From: Geosiphon pyriformis
Lineage: Eukaryota; Glomeromycota; Glomeromycetes; Archaeosporales; Geosiphonaceae
Length of the DNA stretch: 64,000 nt
Assembly (NCBI GenBank): GCA_016748015.1
Contig: JAAOMT010000577.1
Span: 416,666-480,665, forward strand
Direction of reading: 5' to 3'
The translations under genes and the position numbers were made by a program. The notes beneath the pieces were generated by a model that was not told the DNA's origin, ran no database searches, and saw only the letters and a list, made by a program, of their open reading frames with translations. This document shows positions 44,990-56,316 of the stretch, piece by piece (the first letter of the stretch is position 1; every line of letters starts with the position of its first letter).

Positions 44990-46447
44990 CTGGCAAGTAG
45001 CCATAAATCCAGCTGACAAAAAGAAAACTGTATTCATTATTAAAAAAAAATTTTGAATTTAAAGTAATATTATTTGGCTTAACTAATATACCAGCCATAT
45101 TTCAACAGCTAATAGAAATTGTCTATACTAGACTGCTATAAAAATCAGTAGTTATGTATTTAGATAACACTAATGTGTTTTCAAAAACATTTAATAATCA
45201 TTTGTACTATTCTCAGCAAGTGTTTAAAAGATTAAAAAAAACTGAACTGAAATTAAATACTACCAACTATTTCTTTGGCAAAACAAAATTAAAATTTTTG
45301 GGACATATTATAAGCAAAAATAGTATCAAGATAGATTCAAACAAAATAAAAATTGTCAAAAACTTTTTGGTATCAACAAATCTTACAGAATTGAAAGCAT
45401 TCTTGAAATTTGCTAAATATTACTACTATTTTATTCAGAATTTCTCCAAAATGGCTTAACCACTTCACTAGCTTCAAGCCAAAAACATAAAATATGAATG
45501 GACTAAAACCCAACAAGAAGCTTTTAATATACTGAAAAGAAAACTTATTAATCTATTCGGATTACAACAAGTCATTTATTATTATTACAGACATATTAGG
45601 CCAAGCATTGGGAGCAGTACTATCTCAAAAAAAACTGGATGGAAAGAAATATCTAGTAGCATATGCCAGCCAAAGTTTAAGCCCAGCAGAAAAAAACTAC
45701 AGAACACTAACATTAAAACATTTAGCTATTTATTAGGCAATTATTAAATAGAAGAAATACTTAAGCCAAAAGTTTGATATATACACTGATTACAAAAGAT
45801 TGACATCAATTCAGAAACAAAAATTTGAAAATAATTGCCATGTGAGATAGAAAATAGAACTTGCACTGTTTAATTATATTGTACATTATAAAAAGGAAAA
45901 GAAAATAAAAATGCTGATAGTTTGTTGTAAATAAATCAAATCTAAAAACATTTTAACCCAAAAATATAACAAAAGATGAATACACAAAAATATCAAAAAC
46001 TCTAACATTATATCAATACTTAACAGTTTAAAAAAAAATTATCTCAAAAAGAACAAAACAACATAAAACAACAATTAAAATATTTTATTATCTACCAAAA
46101 TATACTATATTGAAAAAACAGAAAAAATTTAGAGTAATCATTCAAAAAAATCACAGAACCAGAGAAAAAGACAATACTATTCAACATGCACTTAGATCCA
46201 ATAGTAGATATTTTTATAAAGAAACAATAATGGAAAGAACCAAAAAAAAATACTATTGGCCATTCAGGTATCCAGACATTATTCAATATGTTTAAAACTG
46301 TAATGCTTGTCAAAAAAAAAAAGAAACAAGACCCAATAAACCATTGAGACCAATCAAAGTGAGACAACTATTTGATTAAATTAGAATTGACTTAGTTGAA
46401 CTATTAACAATAATCAGTAAAGACAATAGATATATCACAGTAGCCAT
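44990..46447 (+). pseudogene. Ty3-D RT, RNase H and integrase N-terminus (left part), degenerate
   Basis: The reading starts within RT (VAINPADKKKT) and passes the catalytic box VMYLDNTNVFSKTF (about 45,148-45,190, second Asp to Asn). It continues through KLKFLGHIISKNSIKIDSNK and LKAFLKFAKYYYYFIQNFSK, then RNase H (near 45,580-45,740, AYASQSLSPAEKNYRTLTLK in another frame). It ends in the integrase zinc region (46,110-46,295, KKKYYWPFRYPDIIQYV) and core start (NRYITVAI) at the break. Gag, protease, dUTPase and the RT N-terminus of this copy are absent. Ty3-3 interrupts it at 46,447. Confidence 0.8.
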
Positions 46448-47403
46448 TGTTATCAGAGGTTTTTGGTCTCTTTTCTTGAATGTTGTTGATGTTGATTTGC
46501 TGTGAATTTACGTTTTCAGGAAGTAGTTATACTTCCAATAACTGAATTTATCTTCAAATTATCTCTTATAATTTAAACCACTGGGCTTATAAGTGGAATA
46601 GCCAATTCTTTGCCAGTTGCTTTATGTAGTTACATTGTAGTAAACGTCAACTCTTTTCCAGGAATTGCTCATTTGAAAGCTCACTAAAAATATGTAGTTA
46701 CTTTGCTGTAAGGAATCTTATCTGTAGGCTACTCTAATAATTGTAATACAAAAATAAAAGAAAAATAAAAGAAATGTAAAAGAAATAAGATTTAATCAAG
46801 GGAAACGTTTTCTATCTAGGCCTGGAGTCACTAACAGATTATTGAAATTAGTAGCTAATCAATTTCAAAACATTAGTTGTGTTGAAAAAATTTCAAGTAT
46901 AATAATTTTAAGAATTTGTTTTTCGAATATTTAATTTTTATTTAAATGTATAAAAGATGATTTGTTTCAATTAAGATATCTAAAGTAAGATGTTATAGTA
47001 AGATACTATGAGAAGATATATTTTCTTGAAGAGAGAAGCTTTTTTTTTATACAACTTGTTGTAGTACTAGTCTTTGAACTTGCACTTTTCTTTTTGCTAC
47101 AATTTGTGTGAACTAAAGATACATTTCAGTGAATTACAAGTTATTTTCACTGAACTATTAATTATTTCGGCCAATTTTCATTAATTTTGGCAAATTTTGA
47201 CTATGTTAAATGGTTTAAGATATTGTGTAATTTGATCATTTTAATTTCTAAAATACAAATCGAATTATTGATTAAGTAATAATATTTGATAATTTGATTA
47301 AATAATAAGTGATAATCGAAATAAATGATAATGTATACTAATTAATAATAAAAATTATAAGGGTAATTTCATGCTAATTAATAGCTAAATTCTATTGATA
47401 ACA
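46448..47403 (-). repeat. Ty3-3 3' LTR
   Basis: This 956-base LTR starts TGTTATCAGAGG and ends TGATAACA, close to 55,347-56,316. The flanking polypurine tract on the minus strand is GAGGAGAAGATTA (47,404-47,416). It has a C/G-containing middle (CGTTTTC, AACGTC) and an AT-rich end. Confidence 0.9.
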
Positions 47404-47416
47404 TAATCTTCTCCTC

Positions 47417-49700
47417 AAGACTGAGCTCTATTAAAATTCAAGCACTATCTGTAATGTTAAGATAGTAGTCCAAGATAATTGAAGTGATCTGGTCTGAAAA
47501 TTGTTGAAATTTCAGTTCTGTGAGTTTGCCAATGTATTGAACTTTTATTGGTTGCAGTATTGGATTTTGCAAGATATTTTCACAAGTATTGAACAAATCA
47601 TAGAGTTTAAAAGCTGCTCTAAGTTTGTAGTGAGTGTTTGTTGGTCCAGCTGCTGTCTTAAATTCATTGTAGATTTGTTTTTGTATAGCCTCAGAAGTGA
47701 TGTTGGTTGCTTCAAGTTCCAGTTTTCGTTTATAAAATGTTTTTTTAATATGAAAATATCTATATATAAGGGTATGTTTATTGTTCTGTTCATTAAAAAA
47801 TAGTAAAAATTTTTGTTGTATTGTGGCATTTGGTGGAATGTTAATAGGGGCAATTAAAAAGTTTTCTTTTAGTGCTTGCTTCAAAAGTTCTGGTAACTTA
47901 TTTTCAGAGTGACTTTTTGTTTTTCTTCTATAGGGATGATAGTTCTAAGAATTATTTACTACTAAGACTGTGATTTCTTTCTGAATGTAATTAATTTGAC
48001 TTCTATTAATTGTTATAGATAAGTTAAGAAGTGTTTTCAAAGCTAATATTAATTTTTGAGATATTTGTTGAATATTTCGGGGAATAATTATGATAAAATT
48101 GACTAATTAATAAAAAAGAAGAAAAATAAAGAAAATTATTTTTGGATATGGGATTTTTATTTGTTTTTTTTTTGAGTTTGGGTGTTTTTGTAATTATTTA
48201 CTATTTTTGTCTTTGTGTTATTAAAAAGATTATTGTAAAATTATGTTGAATTAAGTGTTCAAGTTTGGCTGTTGTTTTATTATAATTATTGGTTCTAAAT
48301 TTTGGAGAATATCTTCAGGATTAACTAAAAAGAAATGTGTTCCAATTTGTGGAATTAATGGTTCAGGATTGTTTCTGGAATAATAGTGTTTCAATCTATC
48401 TCCATATGCAACTTTTGCTAGTATTTTGTCATCAAGTCTTAACTTGTATGATCCATTGCCTAGAATTTCGTGAATATAAAATGGTCCATTCCATTTATGT
48501 TCAAATTTTCTACTCCATTGTTTTTCAGCCTTAGTTCTGTATAAAAGAACTTTATTTCTAACTTTAAATTTATTGGTAACTGGTAGCAGTTTGTTGTCAT
48601 GTCTTTCTTTTTGTAGGGCTTGAAAGTGTTCAATATGAGTGGCTGCTATGTGTTTTTTTCCTTCTAATGTACTAAGAAAAGTGTAGGCTCTTCTTAAGAG
48701 TGTTTTTTAAAAGTTTTTTTTATTGATTGGTTGCACTAGATATGTTTCCACTGTGAAATTAATTGGTAATGTTGCTGTTCTTCCATAAGTAAGATCAAAT
48801 GGTATGTGTTTTATAGTATATTGTTTTAGTGTTTTGTATGCTAATAACACTGATAGAATAAAGATATCTCATTCCTGCTTAAAATCTGTTAAGACTTTGG
48901 CTAAAGATTCATACAATGTTCTGTTAAACTGTTCTATAAGTCTATTTGTTTAGAGATGATAAAGTGATGATAGAGGTCTTTTGACATTAAATTGTTCACA
49001 AATTTTTTGTATCAAGTTGTTTACAAAATGTGTTTTTTGATTAGATAAAAGTTCAATTGGGCATCCATGTCTACAAATAATGTCTTCATAGATGAAATTT
49101 ACTACTGATTTTGCATCTGCTCTTTGGATGACTCTAGCTTCAAGCCATTTGGTAAGATAATCTATTGTAACTGCAATATAACGATTTTCTTGGATTGTGA
49201 TAAGTAATGGTCCAACTAAATCAATTCCAATTCTGTCAAAAAGTTGTCCAACTTTGATTGGATTTAAAGATTTTGTGGGGTGAGTTTCTTCTCTTCTTTA
49301 ACAACTATCACAAGATTTTACATATTATCGAATGTCTTTTTGCATATGAGGCCAAAAATAATGTTCAAGAATTCTTTGAATTGTTTCATCTCTTTCCAAG
49401 TGTACTGAAAAAGGATTTGTGTACATGTTGTATAGAATTGTTTCTTTTTCATTTTTTTGTACTAATCTGAGTAGTTGGTTTGGATTTCTGCAATTTTTGT
49501 AATAGATTTTGTTGTGGTGTATGAAATATTGTTTGAATTGGTGTTGTAATCAATGTTTTTCACTTGAAGACCAATTTTCTGATATGATAAAAGTCTTCAA
49601 ATAGTTTTTGATGTTGTTGTAATTTTCAGAATCCATTGTTGTTTGGTTATTTTGTTGGTAGGTTGGTAAGTTGTGGTGGATTTGTTGTTGGTGTTAATCT
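47417..49700 (-). pseudogene. Ty3-3 integrase and C-terminal region, degenerate
   Basis: The zinc region at about 49,290-49,440 reads HLERDETIQRILEHYFWP, then VKSCDSC. The core follows with GIDLVGPLLITIQENRYIAV (first Asp kept), LLSNQKTHFVNN (second Asp to Asn) and TNRLIEQFNRTL (Glu kept). A GPY/F-type segment WNGPFYIHEILGNGSYKLRL lies at about 48,430-48,490. After the core come about 250 residues of unknown function, including the frame 47,884-47,438 (148 residues, ending SDQITSIILDYYLNITDSA). A single catalytic Asp change plus stops inactivate it. Confidence 0.82.
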
Positions 49701-50960
49701 TGTCTCATTCTTAAAAGACTATCAACATTGATGTGTAGTTTTCTTGGTTTGTGGTATATAATATATTTGTAGTCTACTAAGAAGTCATTCTATTGAGATT
49801 GTTTGGCACTTTGTTCAGTTTTCTTTTTATTGAGCCATTTGAGACCAATATTGTCAGTTATGATGTCAAATTTTTTTCCATTCTTCAGATATTGTAGAAA
49901 ATATTTAAGAACCCAAATGACTGTGGCAGCTTTCAATTCAGTTAAGTCATATTTGAGTTCTGTTGGCTTGAGTGTTCTACTGGCATAGACAATAATTTAT
50001 TCCTGGCCATTTTCATCCAATTGTAATAGAATGGCACCAAATACTATGTGTAAAGCATCAGTGGCTAGTTGAAATTGTTTGTTGAAATCTGAATAAGCAA
50101 GAATTGAGGCTGTTGTTAATTTTGTCTTGAGAGTTTCAAAAGCTTTTTGTTGTTTTTTAGTCCATTGGTATGACACGTTTTTGTTGGTAAGATAATTGAG
50201 TGGTTTGGCAATCTCTGAAAATTTTTTTATGAATTTTTGATAGTAAGAGGCTAATCCTATAAATCCTTTTAGTTCTGTGGTATTTCTGGATGTTTGAAAG
50301 TTTTTGACAGCACTGATTGTTCCTGGATTTGGTTTGATTCCATCTTTGCTAACAATGTGTCCAAAAAAAATTAAGCTTGTTTTTTTAAAGTGACACTTTT
50401 CAATGTTTAACTTCAATTCTGCTTTCTGTAATCATTGAAAAACTTTTTACAAGTAAATGAGATGAGCTTCAAAGCTTGGTGAATACACATCAGTGTTATC
50501 TAAATAAACAACTACTGATTGCTATAAGAGTCCTTCATATACAACATCCATAAGTCATTGAAATATTGCTGGTATATTGTAGAGTCTAAAAGGCATAACA
50601 TTGAACTCATAGTTTCCTCCTTGGATGGTAAATGCTGTTTTGGGTCGATCTTTTGGGTCTATTTCGACTTGTCAGTATTCATTTTTCAAGTCTAAAGTTA
50701 AAAAAAACTTGGTTTTCCCTAGAGCATCTAGTATGTCATTAATTCTTGAAAGAAGATAGACATCTCCAATTGTTATGCTGTTGAGCTGACAATAATTTAC
50801 ACAGAATCTGATTTTTTCTTTTTCTTTTTAACAAAAACTACTGGTGAGGCCCAAGAACTTCTTAATGGTTGAATCAATCTATTATTGAGCATTCTCTGAA
50901 CTTCTTCTCTGATAAATTGGTGGCTGGCAGATGGCACTTAATAAGCTTATTGACATTTTG
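49701..50960 (-). pseudogene. Ty3-3 reverse transcriptase and RNase H, degenerate
   Basis: The frame 50,416-49,997 (139 residues) spans the end of RT (LIFFGHIVSKDGIKPNPGTI, then LKGFIGLASYYQKFIKKFSE) and the start of RNase H (ATDALHIVFGAILLQLDENG). The RT palm box at about 50,485-50,515 reads VVYLDNTDVYS, with the second Asp changed to Asn. Upstream, KIRFCVNYCQLNSI and LTLDLKNEY-stop-QVEI are the fingers/palm blocks. Stops replace Trp and Gln as in the other copies. Confidence 0.85.
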
Positions 50961-51930
50961 GTGGAGCATCTCCTGTATGGATCTAATGTTGAACAATATC
51001 AGTTTTTCCCAGATCATTGTTTTTTTTTGCAAATATGTCAGCAAATTCAGCTATTAGCTGTTTTAATTGTCTTTGTTGTTGAGGTTCTAAGAGATCTATG
51101 TTAATTTAAGAGAGCTTTTCTTCCAAAAAGTGGTAGTTTTTGGTAGTAGGAATAATGTTTGGATTTAAAAGTAGTGTATGTCTTATAATTTTGATGAAAT
51201 TAGAGATAATTTGAGGGTTTTCATCTTGAAAAATGTTACTGTATATGATTCCAATCTCTAATTTGTTTAATAAGACAATAGAGTAATTATTGGGGTTGTA
51301 AAATATAACTCAAAATTTTTTTATTCTTTTGGGAATATAAATATTTGGAATTGAGATTTCATGCTTCAAACAGATTTGTTCATTGGATTCAAAGATTTGT
51401 TGTGTAGTGGTGGGTTTTGAGCAAGTGTAAATTTCGTGATGTTTTCCAAAAGGTGAAATGGTAATTGGTTGAAGAAGTTGAAGAATTTGGTGGAATTTAT
51501 TCTGTGTATTAAGAGCTATGTTTACTGACACTGTAAATTGTTCAGTTAAACCAAAACCTTGCATTCTTCTTTCATTTTTTTTCAATTGTTCTCTGTTGTT
51601 AACTGATTGTAAATCTGAAATGTTGATTAAAGATAGATAAATTGCTTGGGCAATCTTTTCAACATGTTCAATTTTGAATGGTTTGTCTGTTTTATTCTGC
51701 AACATGATAGTGATGTCTCCAGTATATTCTGTATCTATAACTCCTCTTTTAACATTAATTTTTTTGCTTGCCAATGATGATTTGGATGCAATTTGAATTA
51801 TTGCTTCAGGTAAAATTTCAAGAGCAATTTTGAGATTGATTTTTGTCAAGAACTTTGGTTGGAGAACCAAAGTATCTTTTCCTGGGTATCTTAGATCGTA
51901 TCCAGCATCAATCTTGTGTGTTTTTTCTGG
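50961..51930 (-). pseudogene. Ty3-3 dUTPase domain and linker to RT
   Basis: All five motifs are readable. Motif 1 is DAGYDLRYPG (about 51,880-51,912), matching the family A-G-Y-D-L exactly. Motif 2 is ASKSSLASKK, motif 3 is RGVIDTEYTGDITIMLQN, motif 4 is EKIAQAIY, and motif 5 is RRMQGFGLTEQF (about 51,545-51,580), where G-F-G is kept but S-T-G is not. The open frame 51,870-51,310 covers motifs 2-5 and 75 residues beyond. A linker follows before RT. It belongs to a different Ty3 family from Ty3-1/2, so the fusion is not confined to one lineage here. Confidence 0.87.
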
Positions 51931-52960
51931 TCTGATTTCTTGGCTATAGTTGTCAAAATATTTAAGTTGTAGAGATAGTTGATTTTCAAAAAGATAGATG
52001 AGAGTGGTTGGTAATTCTTCTACCAGTTCAGATACTCCAAATTCGATTTCATTTTCATCATTCTCATCTGGCAGGAAAATGCTAAGAGCATAGCATTCTG
52101 AACACTATTTGTCATCACAAGACATAATGTATTCTTCACACAATTAAATATTCATTTGCTCTAATTATTGAATTTGAGCTTCTTGGGTTGGATATGTATG
52201 GCTTGCAATTTGGTGGTATGTCTCTATTTCATCTTCATAGTTGAATCCAGCTAATTTTATTGTATATTCAATGTACTCAGCTTTTTTCATTTGGCAGACA
52301 TCTTCCTGTGTGGCTCTATTAATTAAAGTCATTGCTAAATCAAAGATTATTTCAGAATTATGAGGATAGTGATAGAGTTTGTTAAGAACACTATTGTATG
52401 CTGCATCAAAAAATGTTCTTTTTCTGACTTTTTCTGAAATTAATAGAGCATATTGACAGGTTTGATCACATATTTCTCTTCTCATTGCAACATCAATTTA
52501 ATTGTATTCTTCTGGTAGTATATCTCTACATGTAAAGCAAGGAGTGTTGTCCTATTTTCCACTTTTTTTAGAGTATTCAAATCGTTTTCTATAGTATGCT
52601 TTACAGTAATAACAGGTGTGAGTTTCATATTTTTTTAGAAAAATACATGCTCTCATTAATGAAAGTTTCTTCTTGCAATCTTTGTATTTGAGTGAGATAT
52701 AGGGTGGTTGTTTTTTTGGTTCTGGTGTAGAGTATCAAACAACATTCTATTTTCTGGTTTTCTCAAAGATTTCTTGTTCTGTTTCTTCAGCCCAACTGGA
52801 TGTTAATCCAAGAGCCATAAAGATTTCAATGGTTGGTAGTTCTTTCTCCTCTTTAAATTCGAAAACTGGGACTTTTTCAGATTTTTTATTAAAGATACCA
52901 CAGGTGGCAGGTACTCTGGTGTATTGTCCTTGGTATAAAATCTTCAATTCCTGAGTTTTC
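51931..52960 (-). pseudogene. Ty3-3 Cys-rich insert
   Basis: The frame 52,485-52,165 (106 residues) begins MRREICDQTCQYALLISEKV, matching the TCDALCQYTILI segment of Ty3-1. A Cys pair (ICRDIL...TPCFTC) lies just upstream at about 52,505-52,560 and a CYYCKAYYRK-type stretch at about 52,585-52,620. The frame 52,968-52,747 joins the protease to this insert. The rest of the module, with acidic Glu/Asp stretches (DENDENEIEFGVSEL near 52,025-52,070), leads into the dUTPase. The role is unknown. Confidence 0.5.
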
Positions 52961-53290
52961 CAGTCCAAATTTGCATTGGCCTTGAGAAGCCAATCATTTC
53001 CAACAAGAGTTTAGTATTATGGTACATCTATGACTAGAACTTTTACTGGAATAATAATTCCATTAATAGTGAATAGGAAGTTGTCAATTTCCCCTACTGG
53101 TGTCTTTTTCATACCATCTGCTATAACAATTACTGTTTGGGCTAATCTGTCAACATTTTGATTAAGTTGTTGTATTAATTAATAGGTGATAATACTTTTA
53201 GCAAATCCACTATCTAGAATTAATCAGATGGGTTTTCTTTCTACTGTAGCTTCAGTATACATGGCAGTGATAGCTTTTTGCTCATTGACT
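52961..53290 (-). pseudogene. Ty3-3 aspartic protease
   Basis: The active-site box LILDSGFAKSIIT at about 53,185-53,222 keeps the Asp-Ser-Gly triad, the only protease here to do so. The preceding region (EATVERKPI) and following VDNFLFTINGIIIPVKVLV and GNDWLLKAN fit the retropepsin order. A stop stands in a QTL-type position near 53,012. It would mature Gag-Pol. Confidence 0.72.
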
Positions 53291-55330
53291 ACTGCATTGC
53301 TAAGCAAGAATGGTAATTCATTTGCTTCAAATTCAAATGGAAAAATATCTGAAAATTGGCATTTTGGGCAATTTGGACTGGTAGAATAGTGTTGTTAGAA
53401 AAGTTTGATTTTGGTGCTGCAACTTTACCTTCAGAAAGTGCAGTTTGTTGAAAATTTGATCCTTCAGGCATTGTAAGATAACTGGGTTGAGTGTGATAGT
53501 GATTGGGTTTTTGCTGACCAGAATTTCGGAGAACCAACTGGTTATTTGGATTGATTCTGTTGTTATTATTACTGAATTGATTTTGAGGTGTGAATTGATT
53601 ATGTTGAACTAATCTTCTGGCTGGTACTTGATATTGTTGAGTGGGTGGTGTTTGATATTGCTAAATTGGTAAAGGTTGCTGATATTGGTGCTGCATTAAT
53701 TGTGGAGCTGATTGATAATAACTGTTTTGATTTTGTGGTCTTGGTGAATAATAAGTTGATGGTGAAGATTGGTAATAAGATTGTTGTGGTGAAAAGTAAC
53801 ATTGATTACTTCTGTTTTGTTGGTCTCTCTGTAATTTCTTGTAATTTCGTTTTTAGTGTCCTGAGATTCCACTATAATAACAATTTTGAGATTGGTTGTT
53901 AAATAGTGATCCAAAATTGTTTTGGTTGCATTATTGTGGAGATTGGTATTTTTGTGGTTGTTGCTGTTGTTGTTGTTGGTTTGTAAAGTAGCTTTCAACC
54001 TTTTTTGTGAGTTGGTCTATTTTCTCTTTAGCTGCTGAGCTGGTTTTTTCAATGGCTAGGTTGACAAGTTTGGTGTGATTTGCTTCTTCTATTGTTATTT
54101 TATAGTTCTTTGCATGTCTAATGGCAGTTGCTAAGTCTGCTGGGGCATGTGAGTGAACTTTTTTGATTAACTTGTCTTTTAATTCTGCTATAAACTGATC
54201 CAAAATCTGGGCATTGGAATAGTATTTATTGGTTTCCAATTGTCAAATTCATCAAAGAAGTTTGTTGAATTTCCCAAGATAGATCATAACAGTTTCAGAT
54301 GTTTTTGTTTAATATTGCAAAAGCAATTTTGAAGAGTGATAGAGGTGTTGTTATCAGTGAATTGTTGTAAAAAAGCATCTTTGAATACTTGCCAGTTTTC
54401 AAATGGTTTTTCTAAGTTTTTAAACCATTCTTTTGCAGTTTCTTGGAATTGTCTTGAACATTCTTGCTGCATTCCAATCATTTGCATCTCCTGCTTTCTG
54501 AACTTTATCAAGCCATTTTTGAGAACTGGTATTATTGTCTTCACCAATGAATTTAGGAATCTTTGCAATGTAAGCAGTTGCTATTTCTTTTTCGTTTTCT
54601 GCAGTTTCTTCTTGTTCTGATTTAGTTTCTTTACTTTCCAAGTTTTCTGAAGGATTACTTTCGTTTTTCTGTAAGTAATCAATAATATTGGTGCTTGTTG
54701 ATAAGAGTTCCTGCTGTTGAGTAGGATTTTTAGGTAACTGAAAATCTTCTGGTTTGAAGAAACAGTTAAGTAGTGAATTAGGTGTTTGTGGTTGAGCAAG
54801 TAAAATTAGAAATAGTGTAATAAAAAGTAGTAATTTGACACTGGTTCTTTGTTTAGGTGTTTGTAAGTGTTTGGTAGTTGTCTTCAGTGTCTTTGGAGTA
54901 TTTGGGGTGATATTTAAGTGTTGTTTCAGTTTTTGTTTGCCTTTGTGGCTTGTTTCTGTCTCTGATTCAAAGTCAATAGAGTATTGAGACTGTACTGGAT
55001 ATGTTTCTTCACAATACTTAATAATGTTAAAATTAAGTTCTTGAAAGTAGGTGGCAAGTGTTTTACTGTTAAGGTCTTCAGTTTTCAACTGTAAATAGTG
55101 CATTAAATTATTGTAAAAGTTACTTCTAACTTCTAAAATGTTGTAATCTCCAAGAAGATAATTGTTGATACAGTTTTCAATATATTAGTAAAGTGTCTTT
55201 TTAACAATTTCAATTCCGTCTGGAATGTTGAATCTCTGCTTGCAATGAGTGTAAATTGACTAATAATACTCTAAAGTTGTTGTGTCTGATGTGATTGCCA
55301 CTTTGAAGTTGTTATTGCTGTGTTATTTTT
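53291..55330 (-). pseudogene. Ty3-3 gag with retrotransposon-gag domain and decayed zinc knuckle
   Basis: From the 5' end: the frame 55,103-54,420 (227 residues, MHYLQLKTEDLNSKTLATYF onward) includes the capsid block IPKFIGEDNNTSSQKWLDKV and AGDANDWNAARMF. A frameshift moves the reading to 54,568-54,284 (TAKEWFKNLEKPFENWQVFK, the W-x-x-L gag signature). The frame 54,239-53,931 continues with a coiled-coil-like stretch and a Gln run (QQQQQQQQ). The knuckle at about 53,840-53,880 reads CYYSGISGH, a stop, then KRNY, with two Cys lost. The frame overlap at 54,420-54,568 looks like a simple indel. Confidence 0.75.
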
Positions 55331-55346
55331 ATGAGAGAGCACCAAA
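55331..55346 (-). other. Ty3-3 primer-binding site
   Basis: The minus strand reads TTTGGTGCTCTCTCAT beside the LTR end. The first nine bases equal those of Ty3-1 and the non-autonomous element. Pairing with its own LTR is weak (only TTTGGT and CTCT blocks near 55,364-55,373), so self-priming is not supported for this family. Confidence 0.55.
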
Positions 55347-56316
55347 TGTTACCAGAGGTTTTTGGTCTCTTTTTTTGAATGTTGTTGATGTTAATTTGCT
55401 GTGAATTTACGTTCTTAGGAAGTAGTTAAACCTCCAGTAACTGAATTTATCTTCAAATTATCTCCTATAATTTGAACTACTGGGCTTATAAGTGGAATGA
55501 CCAATTTCTTACCAGTTGCTTTATGTAGTTACATTGTAGTAAATGTCAATTCTTTCTCAGGAATTGCTTGTCTGGAAGCTTACTAAAAATATGTAGTTAC
55601 TTTGCTGTGAAAGTCAACTCTTCTACAGGAATCTTGTCTGTAGACTACCCTAATAATTGTAATACAAAAATAAAAGAAAAATAAAAAAAATGTAAAAAAA
55701 ATAGGATTTAATCAAGAGAAACGTTTTCTATTTAGGCCTGGAATTACTAACAGATTATTGAAATTGGTAGCTAATTAATTTCAAAACATTAGTTGTGTTG
55801 AGAGAATTTCAAGTATAATAATTTTAAGGATTTGTTTTTCGAATATTTAATTTTTATTTGAATGTATAAAAAATAATTTGTTTTAATTAAGATATCTAAA
55901 GTAGAATGCTATGGTAAGATACTATGAGAAGATACATTTTCTTGAAGAGAGAAGCTCTTCTTTTATACAATTTGTTGTAGTACTAGTCTTTGAACTTGCA
56001 CTTTTCTCTTTGTTATAATTTGGGTAAACTAAAGATACATTTTGGCAAACTACAAGTTATTTTCACTGAACTATTAATTATTTCGGCCAATTTTCATTAA
56101 TTTCGGCGAATTTTGACTATGTTAAATGGTTCAGAGTATTGTGTAATTTAATCATCTTAATTTCTAGAGTACAAATCGAATTATTGATTGAGTAATAATA
56201 TTTGATAATTTGATTAAATAATAAGTGATAATTGAAATAAATAATAATGTATGCTAATTAATAATAGAAATTATAAGGGTAATTTTATGCTAATTAATTA
56301 AATTCTACTGGTAACA
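55347..56316 (-). repeat. Ty3-3 5' LTR
   Basis: This 970-base LTR starts TGTTACCAGAGG and ends GGTAACA. It matches 46,448-47,403 apart from scattered transitions and a short indel near 55,607-55,630, where the left copy lacks the AAGTCAACTCTTCTACAG segment. Confidence 0.9.

Larger units (their letters stand above)
46448..56316 (-). mobile_element. Ty3-3, complete-length Ty3/gypsy element with dUTPase (second family)
   Basis: LTRs at 46,448-47,403 and 55,347-56,316 flank a 7.9-kb interior in minus orientation. The target duplication is CCAT (46,444-46,447) and CTAT (56,317-56,320); removing the element restores the integrase reading GTAGCCATGAATTAT of Ty3-D. The LTRs are unlike those of Ty3-1/2/D, so this is a separate family with the same domain order. 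A solo LTR of it lies in Ty3-1. Confidence 0.92.

Noticed and set aside
54420-55103. Hydrophobic stretch (LLLFITLFLILLAQP) in the Ty3-3 gag frame as an envelope or membrane protein.
   Set aside because: It lies in the gag position before the capsid block, and C-to-T decay converts Ser/Pro/Thr codons to Leu/Phe/Ile, which creates false hydrophobic runs.
46448-56316. Self-priming in Ty3-3, by analogy with Ty3-1.
   Set aside because: Only short blocks (TTTGGT, CTCT) match between its PBS and LTR, with a gap, which is too weak to claim.
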